A stretch of 39,789 nucleotides of DNA from Priapulus caudatus (GCF_000485595.1 NW_014577251.1:108330-148118), one strand, 5' to 3'; counted from the first letter of the stretch, positions 23,641-34,128 are shown. Notes: generated by a model from the letters alone, not told the origin. Translations and numbers: made by a program.

Positions 23641-23938
23641 TTCTGATTCAGGAAATCTTAATGTTTCCAAAAATGTTTAGTTTTACAAATCTCAAAAAAT
23701 AAACTACAATACACAAGCAACCTGACTATATATCCAACCCCTGTGGCAATATGAGCTTTTAGAGCAAATTGGATAAAACATGTTTTATGCTATAAAATCT
23801 TTCGTGTCATATAAAAACAGATTACTGGACACTTCAGGCTGATCAGATTTGATTAGATGCAAAGCACCTAATTTCATTGTATATATAAAAAAACTTTGCA
23901 CTTAATTCGCTTAATTGATTTTGTCTGTTTTGTTATAG

Positions 23939-24050
23939 GAGGCTGCCATTCAGCGGCAACAAAGAGAGAGCCATTTGAGGCAATTCAGCTTTTTCCAGCT
24001 TGATGTAACCTTGAGGAAAGGTCATGACCTTGTGATAAGAGATTCTTGTG
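23939..24050 (+). CDS. Mctp: MCTP family protein, exon 2 (start of first C2 domain)
   Basis: 112 bases, 37 codons plus one base (residues 114-150). The acceptor TTTTGTTATAG|GAG and donor TGTG|GTAAGT are both consensus. A short charged linker (residues 114-128) leads into the first beta strands of a C2 domain (FFQLDVTLRKGHDLVIRDSC). The pattern hydrophobic-LDVTL-R-KG-x-L-x-x-RD is typical of the first C2 domain of animal MCTP1 and MCTP2. Asp148 is the expected first calcium ligand. The last base joins exon 3 to give a glycine, making RDSCGTSDPY, which resembles the RDRCGTSDPY and RDRGGTSDPY of the family. No ORF long enough to be noticed by size exists here; the exon is recognised by sequence and splice sites. 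Confidence 0.9.
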
Positions 24051-25072
24051 GTAAGTTGCACGACCCTGATAGGCTATTGAGCCTAGCTATGACTTCCTGA
24101 TATTTTAAAGTTCATGTTTCCATTTGGGAAATTGACTTGGGTAATTTTCACTTTTAAATTGTTCAATTGTCCTTGATGAATACCTGGATAGAACCCTTCT
24201 TGTGGATACATTGTACTGTCACAATGTTTTTTTTTACTTAGTGATTGTATGCCAAAATGCTTCTACCTGCTAATGGCACAGCAAATATCGAAGTTTGTTT
24301 TAATAAATATTGCCTATGATCATGTAATTATTTATTTTATGGCAGTGTTATTTTAGATATTAAGCGTAAGTGAAACACACCATAATGGCAATCATAAATG
24401 TCACTACACTCTACACAGGTGTGAATGTGATCATGTATTATGAAAGCTTTTAACTGTAACAGGTCATGCGAGAAACGGAGAAGTTAATTGCGGAATGAAA
24501 TTGACAGGAAAATATTTTAAAATTGGTATATATATATGCCGCTGCAGAATCGTCCGAGTTTAAATAAACCCTTTGTGTTCTTCTATGCAAATAACGAAGC
24601 TGCATTGACAGTAATGCCGCACTCACTGCGTGCTAAATGGAACAGCGAGATCATATTAATCACATGGCTATGCTTCAAAACGTATATGGTTGATGTTGCA
24701 CATCGATGATATATGTACGCGTGAGTTGGCATCTTTTCTGTGCAGGCAGTAGCAGCGTGCTTGCCTTTGTCGTGATTTTCATACAAAGTCGTTCGTTAAT
24801 TTGCTATTGGATTCGGCTGGTACCATGATTTACTGGCACGGTGCAAGGTTTTCTAATTTTCACCATTCACGCATGGGTGCGTGTGAATGAATGGGCACAG
24901 TACTATTCAACTGGAGATGTCAATTTAAATCCATTTTCTCATGCGTAGTCCTAAATACTGGCCACGGCACCACTCAGTTGTTCATGTCTTCGTTTTTTAA
25001 TCGGGTTACCAGGAAGGAATCAGCGTGAAAATCCAATATAAACTATAAATGTGATGAACAACTACATTTAAC

Positions 25073-25219
25073 ATGATAACTCGCAACGTAAAGTATGATC
25101 TCGAGGAGGCTGCCCGTGAACAGGCAGGAATAGAGATCTATGCCTACGACGCTAAGCACCAGCATGACGTGATAGGAAGATGGATGGACGAAGTAAAAGC
25201 AATAATGGAAGAGGAGTGA
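25073..25219 (+). CDS. Unidentified 48-codon ORF inside intron 2
   Basis: An ATG-to-TGA frame reads MITRNVKYDLEEAAREQAGI and goes on through EIYAYDAKHQHD to a charged end (RWMDEVKAIMEEE). Its composition is protein-like: alternating acidic, basic and hydrophobic residues with no low complexity, in sharp contrast to the flanking intron. I do not recognise the family. The frame closes quickly upstream of the ATG, and I found no acceptor that would splice into it. It could be the C-terminal remnant of a retroelement or processed gene, or a small ORF. Being expressed is not shown. Confidence 0.3.
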   Translation: MITRNVKYDLEEAAREQAGIEIYAYDAKHQHDVIGRWMDEVKAIMEEE

Positions 25220-25348
25220 AGAGCTTCGCGTTTATACTTATTATTTTGTCTGTACACCAACAGATATTTTGTTTTAGGCGACATTTGTAACATCGCCACT
25301 TATCTTAATTTCTATCAGAATCTTTTTTAATCTATTCTTTATCATTCA

Positions 25349-25434
25349 TGTTTTCCCTCTTCTTCTTCTTCTTCTTTTTCTTTTTCGTCGTCGTCGTCCT
25401 TTTCTCTTTCTTTTTCTTTTTTTCTTCTTCTTTG
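25349..25434 (+). repeat. Pyrimidine tract (TTC/TTTC/GTC) before exon 3
   Basis: About 85 bases of C and T, broken only by a GTCGTCGTCGTC run, ending 36 bases before the acceptor at 25469-25470. It could strengthen acceptor recognition or bind polypyrimidine-tract proteins. The poly-Lys/Arg ORF on the opposite strand is an artefact. Confidence 0.85.
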
Positions 25435-25470
25435 CTTGATCATCGTGGACGCATGCTCCAATTTTTGCAG

Positions 25471-25693
25471 GGACCAGCGATCCGTACGCGAAGTTCAAGC
25501 TCGGCCGGCGCGTGGTGCACAAGAGCAAGACGATCTACCGGGACTTGAACCCTGAGTGGAACGAGTCGTTTACGGTCATGATTGAGGACGTGTTCAAGCC
25601 GCTCGAAGTGAAGGTGTTCGACTACGATCGCGGCCTCCAGGACGACTTCATGGGTTCCGCCCTGTTAGAACTGACGACACTAGAACCCAACGT
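25471..25693 (+). CDS. Mctp: MCTP family protein, exon 3 (rest of first C2 domain)
   Basis: 223 bases after TTTTTGCAG: two bases complete Gly151, then residues 152-224, plus two bases carried over (phase 2). The C2 core is plain: GTSDPYAKFKLG (151-162), HKSKTIYRDLNPEWNESF (167-184), LEVKVFDYDRG (195-205) and LQDDFMGSALLEL (206-218). The calcium-ligand aspartates of both loops are present (D148 and D154; D201, D203 and D209), so calcium or phospholipid binding is expected. In MCTPs, three C2 domains precede two C-terminal membrane segments that hold the protein in the ER or vesicle membrane; only the first is in this window. LxDFMGSA, FDYD and LNPxW match MCTP more closely than synaptotagmin or ferlin. 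GC-rich third positions contrast with the intron. The donor GTAAGT at 25694 lies inside a tandem repeat. Confidence 0.93.
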
Positions 25694-26250
25694 GTAAGTG
25701 CTAGAACTCACGACACTAGAACCCAACGTGTAAGTGCTAGAACTCACGATACACTAGAAACGCCCAACGTTTAACTTCTATGAACTCACGACACTAAACC
25801 CAACGTGTAAGTCTTGAATTCAAGACACTAGAATCCCAACATGTAACGTGGCTAGAATCACGACACTAAGGTAGAACCTACGTGTAGTGCTTGAACTCAC
25901 AACACTAGAACCTAACGTGTAAGTCCTAGAACTCACGACACTATAGAACCTAACGTGTAAGTGCTAGAACTCACGACACTAGAACCTAACGTGTACGTGC
26001 TAGAACTCACGACACTAGAACCCAACGTGTAAGTCCTAGAACTCGATCACGACACTAGAACCCAACGTGTAAGTTCTTGAATTCAAGACACTAGAACCCA
26101 ACATGTACGTGCTAGAACTCACGACACTATAGAACCTAACGTGTAAGTGCTAGAACTCACGACACTAGAACCCAACGTGTACGTGCTAGAACTTATGACA
26201 CTAGAATTCAACGTGTACGTGCGAGAACTTACGACACTAGAATCCAACGC
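25674..26250. repeat. 36-bp minisatellite spanning the exon 3 donor, about 16 copies
   Basis: Copy 1 is the end of exon 3 plus its donor (ACGACACTAGAACCCAACGT, then GTAAGTGCTAGAACT). The unit recurs about every 36 bases, with the ACACTA anchor near 25677, 25713, 25751, 25790, 25825 and so on to 26233. Intact GTAAGT lies at about 25694, 25730, 25806, 25918, 25956, 26028, 26068 and 26140; other copies have GTACGT or a decayed donor. In the exon frame each unit that keeps the junction supplies TAA right after the donor position. Confidence 0.93.
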
Positions 26251-26384
26251 ATGAGCGTATCTGACAGCGGCGATGACGTTGATGCTTGCATGCCATCATA
26301 TGAACCCAATTTGCGAAGATTAATTGGGAAAAACTGCAAAGCGAAGTTGGAGCCTGTATGCACGCAGCAGGTTTGATGGGCATA

Positions 26385-26594
26385 GCAGGAGAGAGAAAGA
26401 TTGAGAGAGGGGGAAGGCGAGAGAGAGAAACATACAGAGCGAACGAGAGAAAGAGCGAAAGAGAAGAATGAGAGAGAAACAGCAAGAGCAAAGAGGAAGA
26501 GAGAGAGAGAGAGTGTGGGTGTGTATGTGTGAGTGTGTGTGTGAGAGAGAGAGCAGAGAGAGAGAGAGAGAAGGCGAAGAGAGAGCGAGAGAGC

Positions 26595-26625
<31 letters not shown>

Positions 26626-26737
26626 AGAGAGGAGAGAGAGAGATGAGAGAGAGAGAGGGGAGGAGACGTGAGAGACGAGAGAGAAGAGAGGAGAGCAGAG
26701 AGAGAGAGAGCGAGAGAGATAGAAGAGAGAGAGAGAG

Positions 26738-26782
<45 letters not shown>

Positions 26783-26785
26783 ATG
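26385..26785 (+). repeat. Long (GA)n array with a GT insert
   Basis: About 400 bases of GAGA with C interruptions and a short GTGTGTATGTGTGAGTGTG stretch at about 26515-26542. The 200-residue Ser/Leu ORFs on the opposite strand are artefacts. Confidence 0.95.
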
Positions 26786-27239
26786 AGAATGAGAAAGCGG
26801 GGGAGAGAATTTCGTCGAGAGCTGAGAGCGGAAAATCGAAATCTTTGTGTAACACTACTCTCGGGTAAGATCTCCGGCGAAACACGAAAAGTACGTACTG
26901 CTGGAAGAATAGCTAAGCAGGACGAAACGTCTCGGCAGGGTGACGAGGGCATTCGTTGAATGTGACATCTGGCATAAGGTCAGGCTAACCGCTATGATTA
27001 GGGCAGCCCGTCCCGCGAGTCTTAAACTCTGCCGCATGAGAGAAACGGTACGTTCGGGAGTCACTGGTATCAGTATATTTAACAGTGCGGCGCGTTTGTG
27101 CTGCATGGAGTATACTAGGTCCTACGCGCAGTGTCTCTAGAATGAGAGTTCGCTTGATCGGATTGTCGCGCAAGGCGATTAATTGTCATGCTAAGCGTTT
27201 GGGTTCGTGCCTAGCACTCGCATCTACTGCGCGCGTGTG

Positions 27240-27262
27240 CACGATTTTAGTCTAAAATCGTG
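27240..27262. repeat. Perfect 10-bp hairpin
   Basis: CACGATTTTA and TAAAATCGTG around a GTC loop. Confidence 0.65.
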
Positions 27263-27385
27263 TGAATTTTACGTGGGCGGAGGCGGTTACGATTTGTCGC
27301 TTATTCGACGGCGCCCTTTCTCTGAAGCTTCTCTCCGTTGTTGTGAAAACAAAACACGCTATGGGATGACGGAGGGGCGCGCCGT

Positions 27386-27625
27386 TGCGTGTGTGTGCGT
27401 GCGTTCGTGCCTGGTGTCTTGTATCTCTCCGCCACACACACTCTCTCCTCTGTGCGCGTGCGTGCGTATATATGTTGCGTGGTGTGTGTGGGTGTAATGT
27501 GGTGTGTTAGTAATGGATAGTGTTTCGTTAATAACTATTAATTAATATTTGTTACCTATCTATACTATAATTTTGGCTAATCTTGTGTGTGTGTGTGTGT
27601 GTGTGTGTGCTGTGTGTGTGTGTGG
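27386..27625. repeat. (GTGC)n and (GT)n microsatellites
   Basis: GTGTGTGCGTGCG at 27390-27407 and 27451-27470, then nearly pure GT at 27584-27625. Confidence 0.9.
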
Positions 27626-27671
27626 TTTGTTTGTCCTCGCTTTTCGCCCTGATTTGTCACTTCAATCGCGC

Positions 27672-28400
27672 TAACTGAAGATATATTCAGAATTCACCAC
27701 GTCTGGGAGATGGTTCTGGCTGAGAAAAAATTTAAAAAAAGTTCAAGTATTAAGTATTAAGTCAAAAATTCGAAAAATGCTATTCGTCAATAGATGGCAG
27801 TGCGTACAGCAGATCCACATCACATACGTGGGATTACACTGAGTCTCTTGACTGCCGCCGGTATGAGCATATTCAGAATCACCACGTCTGGGAGATGTTC
27901 TGGCTCAAACAAAAATCTATTCTCAATAGATGGTGCTACGTCTCAGATCCCCCCCCCTACTGCAGATTCCCCCCTGCTTCACTTCTGCTTTGACGTACAC
28001 CGTACTGACACAGTATGTCAGTGGCCAGTATCTGTGCCAATGTTCTGTTGTACCAGTGGCAGTGGTTTTCTTTCAGTTACATGAAATATTTAACTTTATC
28101 CTGTGGTCACTTACATGGAGTTTTATATTTAAAGACAACATTGCTGGTTTCTAACGGGTATACTTTCTGCTAGTATATATAAAGTTGTTGCAGCCGAATA
28201 ATTTAGAATAGTTCGCGCATAACTAGGAGAACTTCCGCAGCCTAGAGGAAAACTAAAGATTTTTCAGAAATCAGCCACGTATCTGGCGAGGTGTTTCTGG
28301 CTGAAACAAAAATTTTTTAAAAAGTTTAAAATAGTTAAACCATTTATAATAAAATTCTATTATTCAATAGATGGCCGGTCACGTACGTACACAACACATC
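27672..28400. repeat. Three diverged copies of a dispersed repeat
   Basis: CACCACGTCTGGGAGATG, followed by TTCTGGCTGA/C, a short A/T-rich stretch and TCAATAGATGG, occurs at about 27697-27798 and 27880-27934. A more diverged copy (CAGCCACGTATCTGGCGAGG, TTTCTGGCTGAAAC, TTCAATAGATGG) occupies about 28272-28374. The first and third copies share GTGCGTAC/ACGTACGTAC and CACATCAC after the anchor. No ORF. Confidence 0.75.
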
Positions 28401-28435
28401 ACGTCTGAATCTGTATGGTTGTAAAAAACGTCAAT

Positions 28436-28510
28436 GGGCGCAGCTGGGCTCATCAGTACAATATCCGTATGCCCTACACCGGCATTCTGGTTCGAGTCCC
28501 AGCTGTGGGG
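28436..28510 (+). mobile_element. tRNA-derived SINE head
   Basis: A consensus B box GGTTCGAGTCC lies at 28489-28499, with an A-box-like TGGGCTCATCAGTAC about 30 bases upstream. GCAGCTGGG at the start and CCCAGCTG at the end are complementary. The T arm pairs poorly by the standard layout, so this is not a functional tRNA gene. The T-rich tract that follows (28511 on) fits a SINE body or tail. Confidence 0.65.
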
Positions 28511-28512
28511 AA

Positions 28513-29357
28513 ACTTATTTTCCGCTTTATTTTTCTTTTTTTTTTCCGTTACCCTACCTCTTTAGTATGTATTATTTTTAATTTTTTAATTAATTTCTAA
28601 TTTATAATTATTATAAGTTTTATTATTTTTTAGTTTATTTAATTATTTTTTTTAATTTTTTTTATCTTTTGATTTCTTATTATTTTTTTACTGTCTATGG
28701 GATGGGATGCGATGGGGATGGAGGGATGGCATAGCATTCGCGATGGATAAGGGATGCGGTTTTGGGGGGCGAGGAGGTGGCCCGTGGCATGGCAGCATGC
28801 ATGGCACTGAAATGTGATGGGATGGGGATGGATATGGAGGGATGGGATGTGGTCGCGATGCGGATGGGGAGGATGGATGGATGCATGGATAGATTAGATA
28901 GTTAGATTCCTTTTTTTTTTTCTTTATTTTTCCCCCTTTACCTCTCTTTAGTTGTATTATTTTGTGGTTTTATTAATTATTTTTATTTTTAATGTATTGT
29001 ATCTTTTATTTCTTCATTATTTTTTACTGTTTGGGATGGGATGGCAATGCGATGGCATGGTGATGGGGGATGGCATGGGATGGCATGCGATGGTACTGGG
29101 TAGCGCATGCGATGGACGAGATGGGATGGGATGGGATGGGCGAGTGGCATGGCAATGGCATGCAGTGGCAATGGCCATGGCATGGCATGGGATGGCATCG
29201 GCATGGGATGGCACTAGTGTGATGAGATGATAATGGGATGGAGATGGGTGGGATATGGGATGAGATGCGGTCACTGCGTGTGGTGCGATGGGATGGGATG
29301 GCATGGGAATGGGATGAGCATGGATGGATGGCGATGGCGCAAGATAGATAGTTAGAT
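28513..29357. repeat. Tandem duplication: T-rich leader plus (GGATG)n array
   Basis: Unit 1 (28513 to about 28903) and unit 2 (about 28904-29357) share the same order: a poly-T stretch, a TACC/CTCTTTAGT.GTATTATT motif, about 100 bases of A/T, TTTTTTACTGT, then an array of GGATG/GGATGC/GGCAT words. Each array ends in GATAGATTAGATAGTTAGAT or AGATAGATAGTTAGAT. The His/Pro/Ser-rich ORFs across the arrays are artefacts. Confidence 0.85.
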
Positions 29358-29983
29358 TTTTTGGGGTATTTTTCACAATTTCAACCAACAGGCTCACCAG
29401 CCTGAAGTAATAACGCCACTGATTTCCCCGGGCAACGCCGGGTATCCGCTTAGTTTAAATATCTTCTTTCACACGAGTCCGTTGTGCCCTAACAAAATAT
29501 TCCTATGGAAATCGTTTTTAGAGACTGAATATGTTTGTTACACAAAATGAAGTTTTCACGTGACCGAACGGAAGGTGTCACGGGTTCCCATCACGCCATA
29601 GCAAACATTCGTACCATGCATCCAGGAATGTCAAGTTGTTTTCTCACCGTGTGACATTTAACGCTCGCGAGGAGCACATTACTGATTACATCATAGGCGT
29701 GAGAGGGGACCGATACCCTGATGACTACGATCCGTTGGGATTATTTCGCTGTTGCAGTTAGATAGTAGTCACGCTGTTGGTCAACGCATATTGTCAAAAA
29801 ATTTTGTTGCGTGTGCTGCGCGGATCAATACATCATGATACAAATTTCAAATAGACATGTAAATTTGTATTTTTTTCTGTTAATTGTATTAATCTGCTTT
29901 CCTAATTTGTTTGTTGAATTCCAATTGGCAGACTGCAGCCAGAACTGCCGTTTCAATTATGCATTATCTATGCCGCGTACGAT

Positions 29984-30169
<186 letters not shown>

Positions 30170-30655
30170 CAAAAATAGCAGTTTCGAAATTAAGTACTAT
30201 ATAATATAGTATAAATAAAAGGCAAATAGAAACCAGTCGAATGTTCTCTTCACACAAATGATTTACAAATAATAAATTTCTGTTATTATTAGCGGCGGCG
30301 GTAGCGTTAATGGTTGTCTTAGCGGTACTTGCAGTCATTGCGTATTTAATAATTACATAATTATTATTCTAATGAAGAGGTGTAGCAAGATCAAGTGACG
30401 ATTGTGTTAGTTGCAAGTTAACTATAACTGTTAATATAAATTGCACATTTATACCTATAATCGCAAGCTTCTGTCGTTACCGAAGACAGACTAGAATACT
30501 TACGTCTATACCTTAGCTCGATTCGACGCTACCCTCAATTTCCCCTAATTTCTAATCCCGCTGCTGATGTTACGAAGTCAGCTAGAGTGTTAGAACGATG
30601 TGCCACGGTGATATTCTATGTATTATTTATATATTGCTCCTAACGTTTTATACGA

Positions 30656-30735
30656 CGCACACACATACACATGCGCACGCACGCACACGCACGTACTCAC
30701 ACGCATGCGCACGTACGCCCACACATGCACGCAAA
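30656..30735. repeat. (CA)/(CGCA) microsatellite
   Basis: ACACACATACACATGCGCACGCACGCACACG and similar mixed CACG words. Confidence 0.9.
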
Positions 30736-30944
30736 CAGTCTTTGGTCGATGCTATGGTTTTATTGCATCCCAAAGGTACGGTTGGATCGTTGCGAACACG
30801 TGTCAATCCCGTTGTCGGCGGTGTGCAACACATTTTACGTGAGATGCGTTAGACATGTAAGACTTAGTGCGTTTTTATTGCTGATCATATAGGCTGTGTT
30901 GACATATAAGATATCAACGCAAAGATGCCGGTGAATGAGAGATG

Positions 30945-31055
30945 TCGGTGAAAGAAAGAGGGTGAGAAAGTGCTAACATGAGAGAGAAAGAGAGCGCGCG
31001 CGAGAGAGAAGAGAGAAAGGGATAGGGGGAGGAGGAGAGAGAGAGAGGGGATGAG
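30945..31055 (+). repeat. Degenerate (GA)n array
   Basis: GAGA with GCGCGC and GGGGGA interruptions. Confidence 0.9.
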
Positions 31056-31096
31056 AGAGAATCAAGTACGCCCAGAAATGTATTGCCGGGATATAA

Positions 31097-31128
31097 GTGC
31101 GCGTGTGCGTGTGCGTGTGCGTGTGCGT

Positions 31129-31175
<47 letters not shown>

Positions 31176-31373
31176 TGTGCGTTCGTGCGTGCACGCGTGC
31201 GTGCGTGCGTACCTGTGTGTACGGGGATGAGGAGAAGCGTTGTTCTGAATACTGGCTAAAGCTCATGATCATCCGGCTCAAAACACACACACTCACGCAC
31301 ACACGCGCGCGCGCGCACTCACTCGCACACACTCGCGCACGCACGCAAAAGCGCGCACACACGCACCCACACG
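31097..31373. repeat. Inverted pair of TGCG and CACG arrays
   Basis: GTGCGTGTGCGTGTGT runs at 31097-31212 are followed after about 75 bases by CACACACTCACGCACACACG and GCACGCACGCAAAAG runs at 31285-31373. The two arrays are complementary in register over many short blocks. Confidence 0.85.
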
Positions 31374-32257
31374 GCCCTGACTTCGCACGCTTTCCGGGTG
31401 TCTGCCACCTCGTCTGTCGCATGATAATTTGCTATGCCCGCATCTTGTGATTCCCACACTCTCGGTAATTGCTCATTAGTATTCTCGGCGTCCGGTCGTT
31501 GTGACTACCTGTAGCATCACCACAGCATATCTCAGCATGCTATACTCGGCATCAGCTGCACATGAGCTGCGCGCTACTTTCATCAATTTTACATGCTCTG
31601 TAACGTACGTACACGCCCTTATAGTGGCACTCACATTGCTCTGCTTGCGCTTTTACGGCCCTCACCCTGTCGGTCAAGCCTCGCATTGCCAGTCTATGGA
31701 CATCCGCGTTATTTACTCATGGGGGCCACGGCTATTACTCGCCCTCTTCAAAATACGCATGGGGGCCGTTGTCGGAAGAGTGTTGAGATTCGACCTAGTC
31801 GTAACGCTTTCTCCCGAACGTCTGCTGTCGAAAATATTCGTAAGCCAAACGTGAGTATATATCGTAATGCGATCATTTACACCGCAGTGCTCAATCTTTT
31901 CTTTAAACCTATATCCGCTTTGTATAAAAATCGTACACGAACGTAAACAATATTTCATGAGGTTGGTGTTGGTTTTTGTAAGGGCAAACGTGGCACGTAA
32001 CCGGATCGAATTTGAAATTGATATTATAATGTCCAGGTTTCACGATAGTGATTCCTTTACGTACTATATCTCAGCAACGCATCGGGAATTATATTATTCT
32101 TCTCTTTCGTCCATCGGTCGAGCTCGCAGAATAAACTTGACAACAGAAAATTAAGTTACGGCGCGCTCTGCGCGCCATCGCACGAGGCAGTAATGAAAAC
32201 CAATCATCACATAATTTATGTCTTCTCGCAGAGAAAGTGCTGATAGAAGGGGAAGGA

Positions 32258-32396
32258 CAGCGAGAGAGAAAGAATGGGGGAGAGAGCGCAGGAGAGAGAA
32301 GTGTGGTGGGGATGAGAGAGAGAGAAAGATAGAGAGACCGAGAGAGAGACAGGCGGAGTGAGAAAGAAAGGAAGGAGGGAACGAGAAGGGCGAGTG
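32258..32396 (+). repeat. Degenerate (GA)n array
   Basis: GAGAGAGA with GGGG and GACC interruptions. Confidence 0.88.
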
Positions 32397-32653
32397 AGCT
32401 GTATCAATATTTCTTTTCATAATTAAGCTCCTTTAAAGAATTCTACGTCGAGTGCTTCATCTTTTGACTTTCAGCATGTTAGTCGTAATTCGTAATCAAT
32501 TTCCTTAGTTAATTTAATTAACGAATATTATCGCTTGAGAAATTTAATAATTAATTAATGAATTACGACTGCAAAGATGATCGAAAGGTTGTCATCTTTT
32601 AAAACGAAACTGAACACGCAGAGCATGTTGGTACATCCTCTACCGTCGTGAAA

Positions 32654-32716
32654 TACACACACGCCCGCACACACGCACGCACGCACGTACGCACACACAC
32701 GCATATATATATATAT
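32654..32716. repeat. (CACG)n/(CA)n with (AT)n tail
   Basis: ACACACACGCCCGCACACACG and related CACG words, then ATATATATATAT. Confidence 0.88.
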
Positions 32717-33204
32717 GTGTTCAGAATACATTAAGGCAATCCTCGTAAATACGTATTTACCCAAAACTATAGGCCTACAGTGATTTGCTTTTACTGTATG
32801 GGCTCATCGCATCGTGCTTGGTAGGAATTGTTGACGGGCCAATCCGGTCAAGGCGTCAAGCCCAGTATGTGCACATCGCTGGTCAAGCAAGCACGCAAGA
32901 GTCGTACTTGTGTTGTTGTATTACGGGCATGGTCGCATTACGGGCATGGTCATGTCGAAGGAAACTCAGTGACAGTCAATGAACTCAATGAGTCGGTGAC
33001 AGTCGTGGCAGAACATGTGAAGTGCATTTGTAAATGTTGGAAATCAATATAAACTGGTTCATTGATAAAAGTTTCTGTTTAGTGTCGTAGCGGCCTGTAC
33101 CACTACTAGCAGAAATGTCGCCCAGCAGTGGATATATTCCTGTAGCAGCAATAGCAGCAACAGCAACAACAATATTAAATCATGTGAAATAGCTTCAACA
33201 GTAG

Positions 33205-33232
33205 CAAAGATCATGAACGTTCATGATCTTTG
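33205..33232. repeat. Perfect 28-bp palindrome, no loop
   Basis: CAAAGATCATGAAC is followed directly by its reverse complement. It is flanked by CAGTAG direct repeats (33199-33204 and 33234-33239). Confidence 0.85.
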
Positions 33233-33641
33233 ACAGTAGTAACAGCAGCCAGCGCCGTCGCAACAACAGTCCAGCCGCGCTGTGTGATATTTTCTACTAC
33301 ACCCCGAAATTTTATTCGAACATAATACGAGGATCACATTCTACTTTCGGCGAGATCAAGTCACGTTCCAGCCGGAACTTCCGGTGGTCAATTCCGGTAC
33401 ACCCATTAATTAGCGGAAATTGGGCGTGTGGCTGTCTGCCTTTTAAGGGCATCGGCGGATGCAGCCTGCGCAAGCACGATGAAAGGCATTGATGCGGTGA
33501 TTGCACTTACCCTGACTGTCAACTTGTCATCCTTATTAAGGAGGTGCTGACGTGAGTCGTGGCGAGAACGCTGCTGAGTTTTGATGCCGGGGCCTCATAT
33601 AATCACCGATCTATATATAACTTTACTATATATATATATAT

Positions 33642-33656
33642 AGAGAGAGAGAGAGG

Positions 33657-33728
<72 letters not shown>
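33642..33728 (+). repeat. (GA)n microsatellite with (TA)n leader
   Basis: TATATATATATA (about 33628-33641) runs into GAGA that is pure for more than 60 bases. Confidence 0.96.
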
Positions 33729-33732
<4 letters not shown>

Positions 33733-33804
33733 AAATATATAGATGAATGGGTGACTAGATGGATAGAGTAATAATATACGGAGTGAATAAATCACCATGG
33801 TGAT

Positions 33805-34060
33805 TATCTATCTAATCCTATCTCCATGCTATGTATATATCTAATTCCTATGCTATCTAATCATCTCTATCTATCTATCTATCCTATCTATCTATCTACT
33901 ATCTACTATTCTATCCTATCTATCTATCTATCTACTATTCATCTAGTCTATCTATCTATCTATTCTCACTACTATCATATCGATTAGTCTATCTATGCTA
34001 TCTATCTATCATATAATCATATATATATGATATATGATATATAATATATATATATATAGA
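33805..34060. repeat. Degenerate (CTAT)n tetranucleotide array ending in (AT)n
   Basis: CTATCTATCTATC words with many one-base breaks, followed by TATATATGATATATGATATA. Confidence 0.93.
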
Positions 34061-34067
34061 TCGGAGA

Positions 34068-34128
34068 AAAAGAGAGAGAGAGGGGTAGAAAGCGAGAGAG
34101 AGAGCGAGAGAGAGAGAGATCGAGCGAG
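34068..34128 (+). repeat. Degenerate (GA)n array
   Basis: GAGAGAGAGAGG and GCGAGAGAGAG words. Confidence 0.88.

Larger units (their letters stand above)
6332..23938 (+). other. Intron 1 of the MCTP gene (17.6 kb)
   Basis: Bounded by CAG|GTGAGA and TTGTTATAG|GAG; both sites are consensus and the phase is 0. It contains the mobile elements, minisatellites and hairpins listed separately. I saw no coding, RNA gene or further repeat in 6332-7492, 7663-8498, 9579-10326, 10691-11710, 12376-13531, 14280-15062, 15144-16607, 16880-17451, 18000-18549, 18757-19429, 19457-21104, 21601-22050, 22310-22814 or 23641-23938. Short ORFs there look like chance. An unlisted small non-coding exon cannot be excluded. 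Confidence 0.65.
24051..25470 (+). other. Intron 2 of the MCTP gene (1.42 kb)
   Basis: Bounded by G|GTAAGT and TTTTTGCAG|GG, phase 1. It holds a 48-codon ORF (25073-25219) and a pyrimidine tract (25349-25434). I saw nothing else in 24051-25072. Confidence 0.88.

Noticed and set aside
25471-25693. Synaptotagmin or ferlin C2 domain
   Set aside because: The CGTSDPY, LNPEW and DDFMGSA pattern and the N-terminal position fit the first C2 domain of MCTP better. No membrane or linker features of the other families are seen.
26229-26952. 210- and 218-codon Ser/Leu-rich ORFs on the minus strand
   Set aside because: Translation of a (GA)n array; low complexity in all frames.
28441-28512. Functional tRNA gene
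   Set aside because: The B box is good, but the T arm does not pair by the standard layout and no sound anticodon arm was seen. A SINE head explains it better.
31501-31946. Two overlapping 117-codon ORFs as a gene
   Set aside because: Neither translation resembles a known protein. The splice-like borders at 31624 and 31851 are kept only as a weak candidate in the findings.
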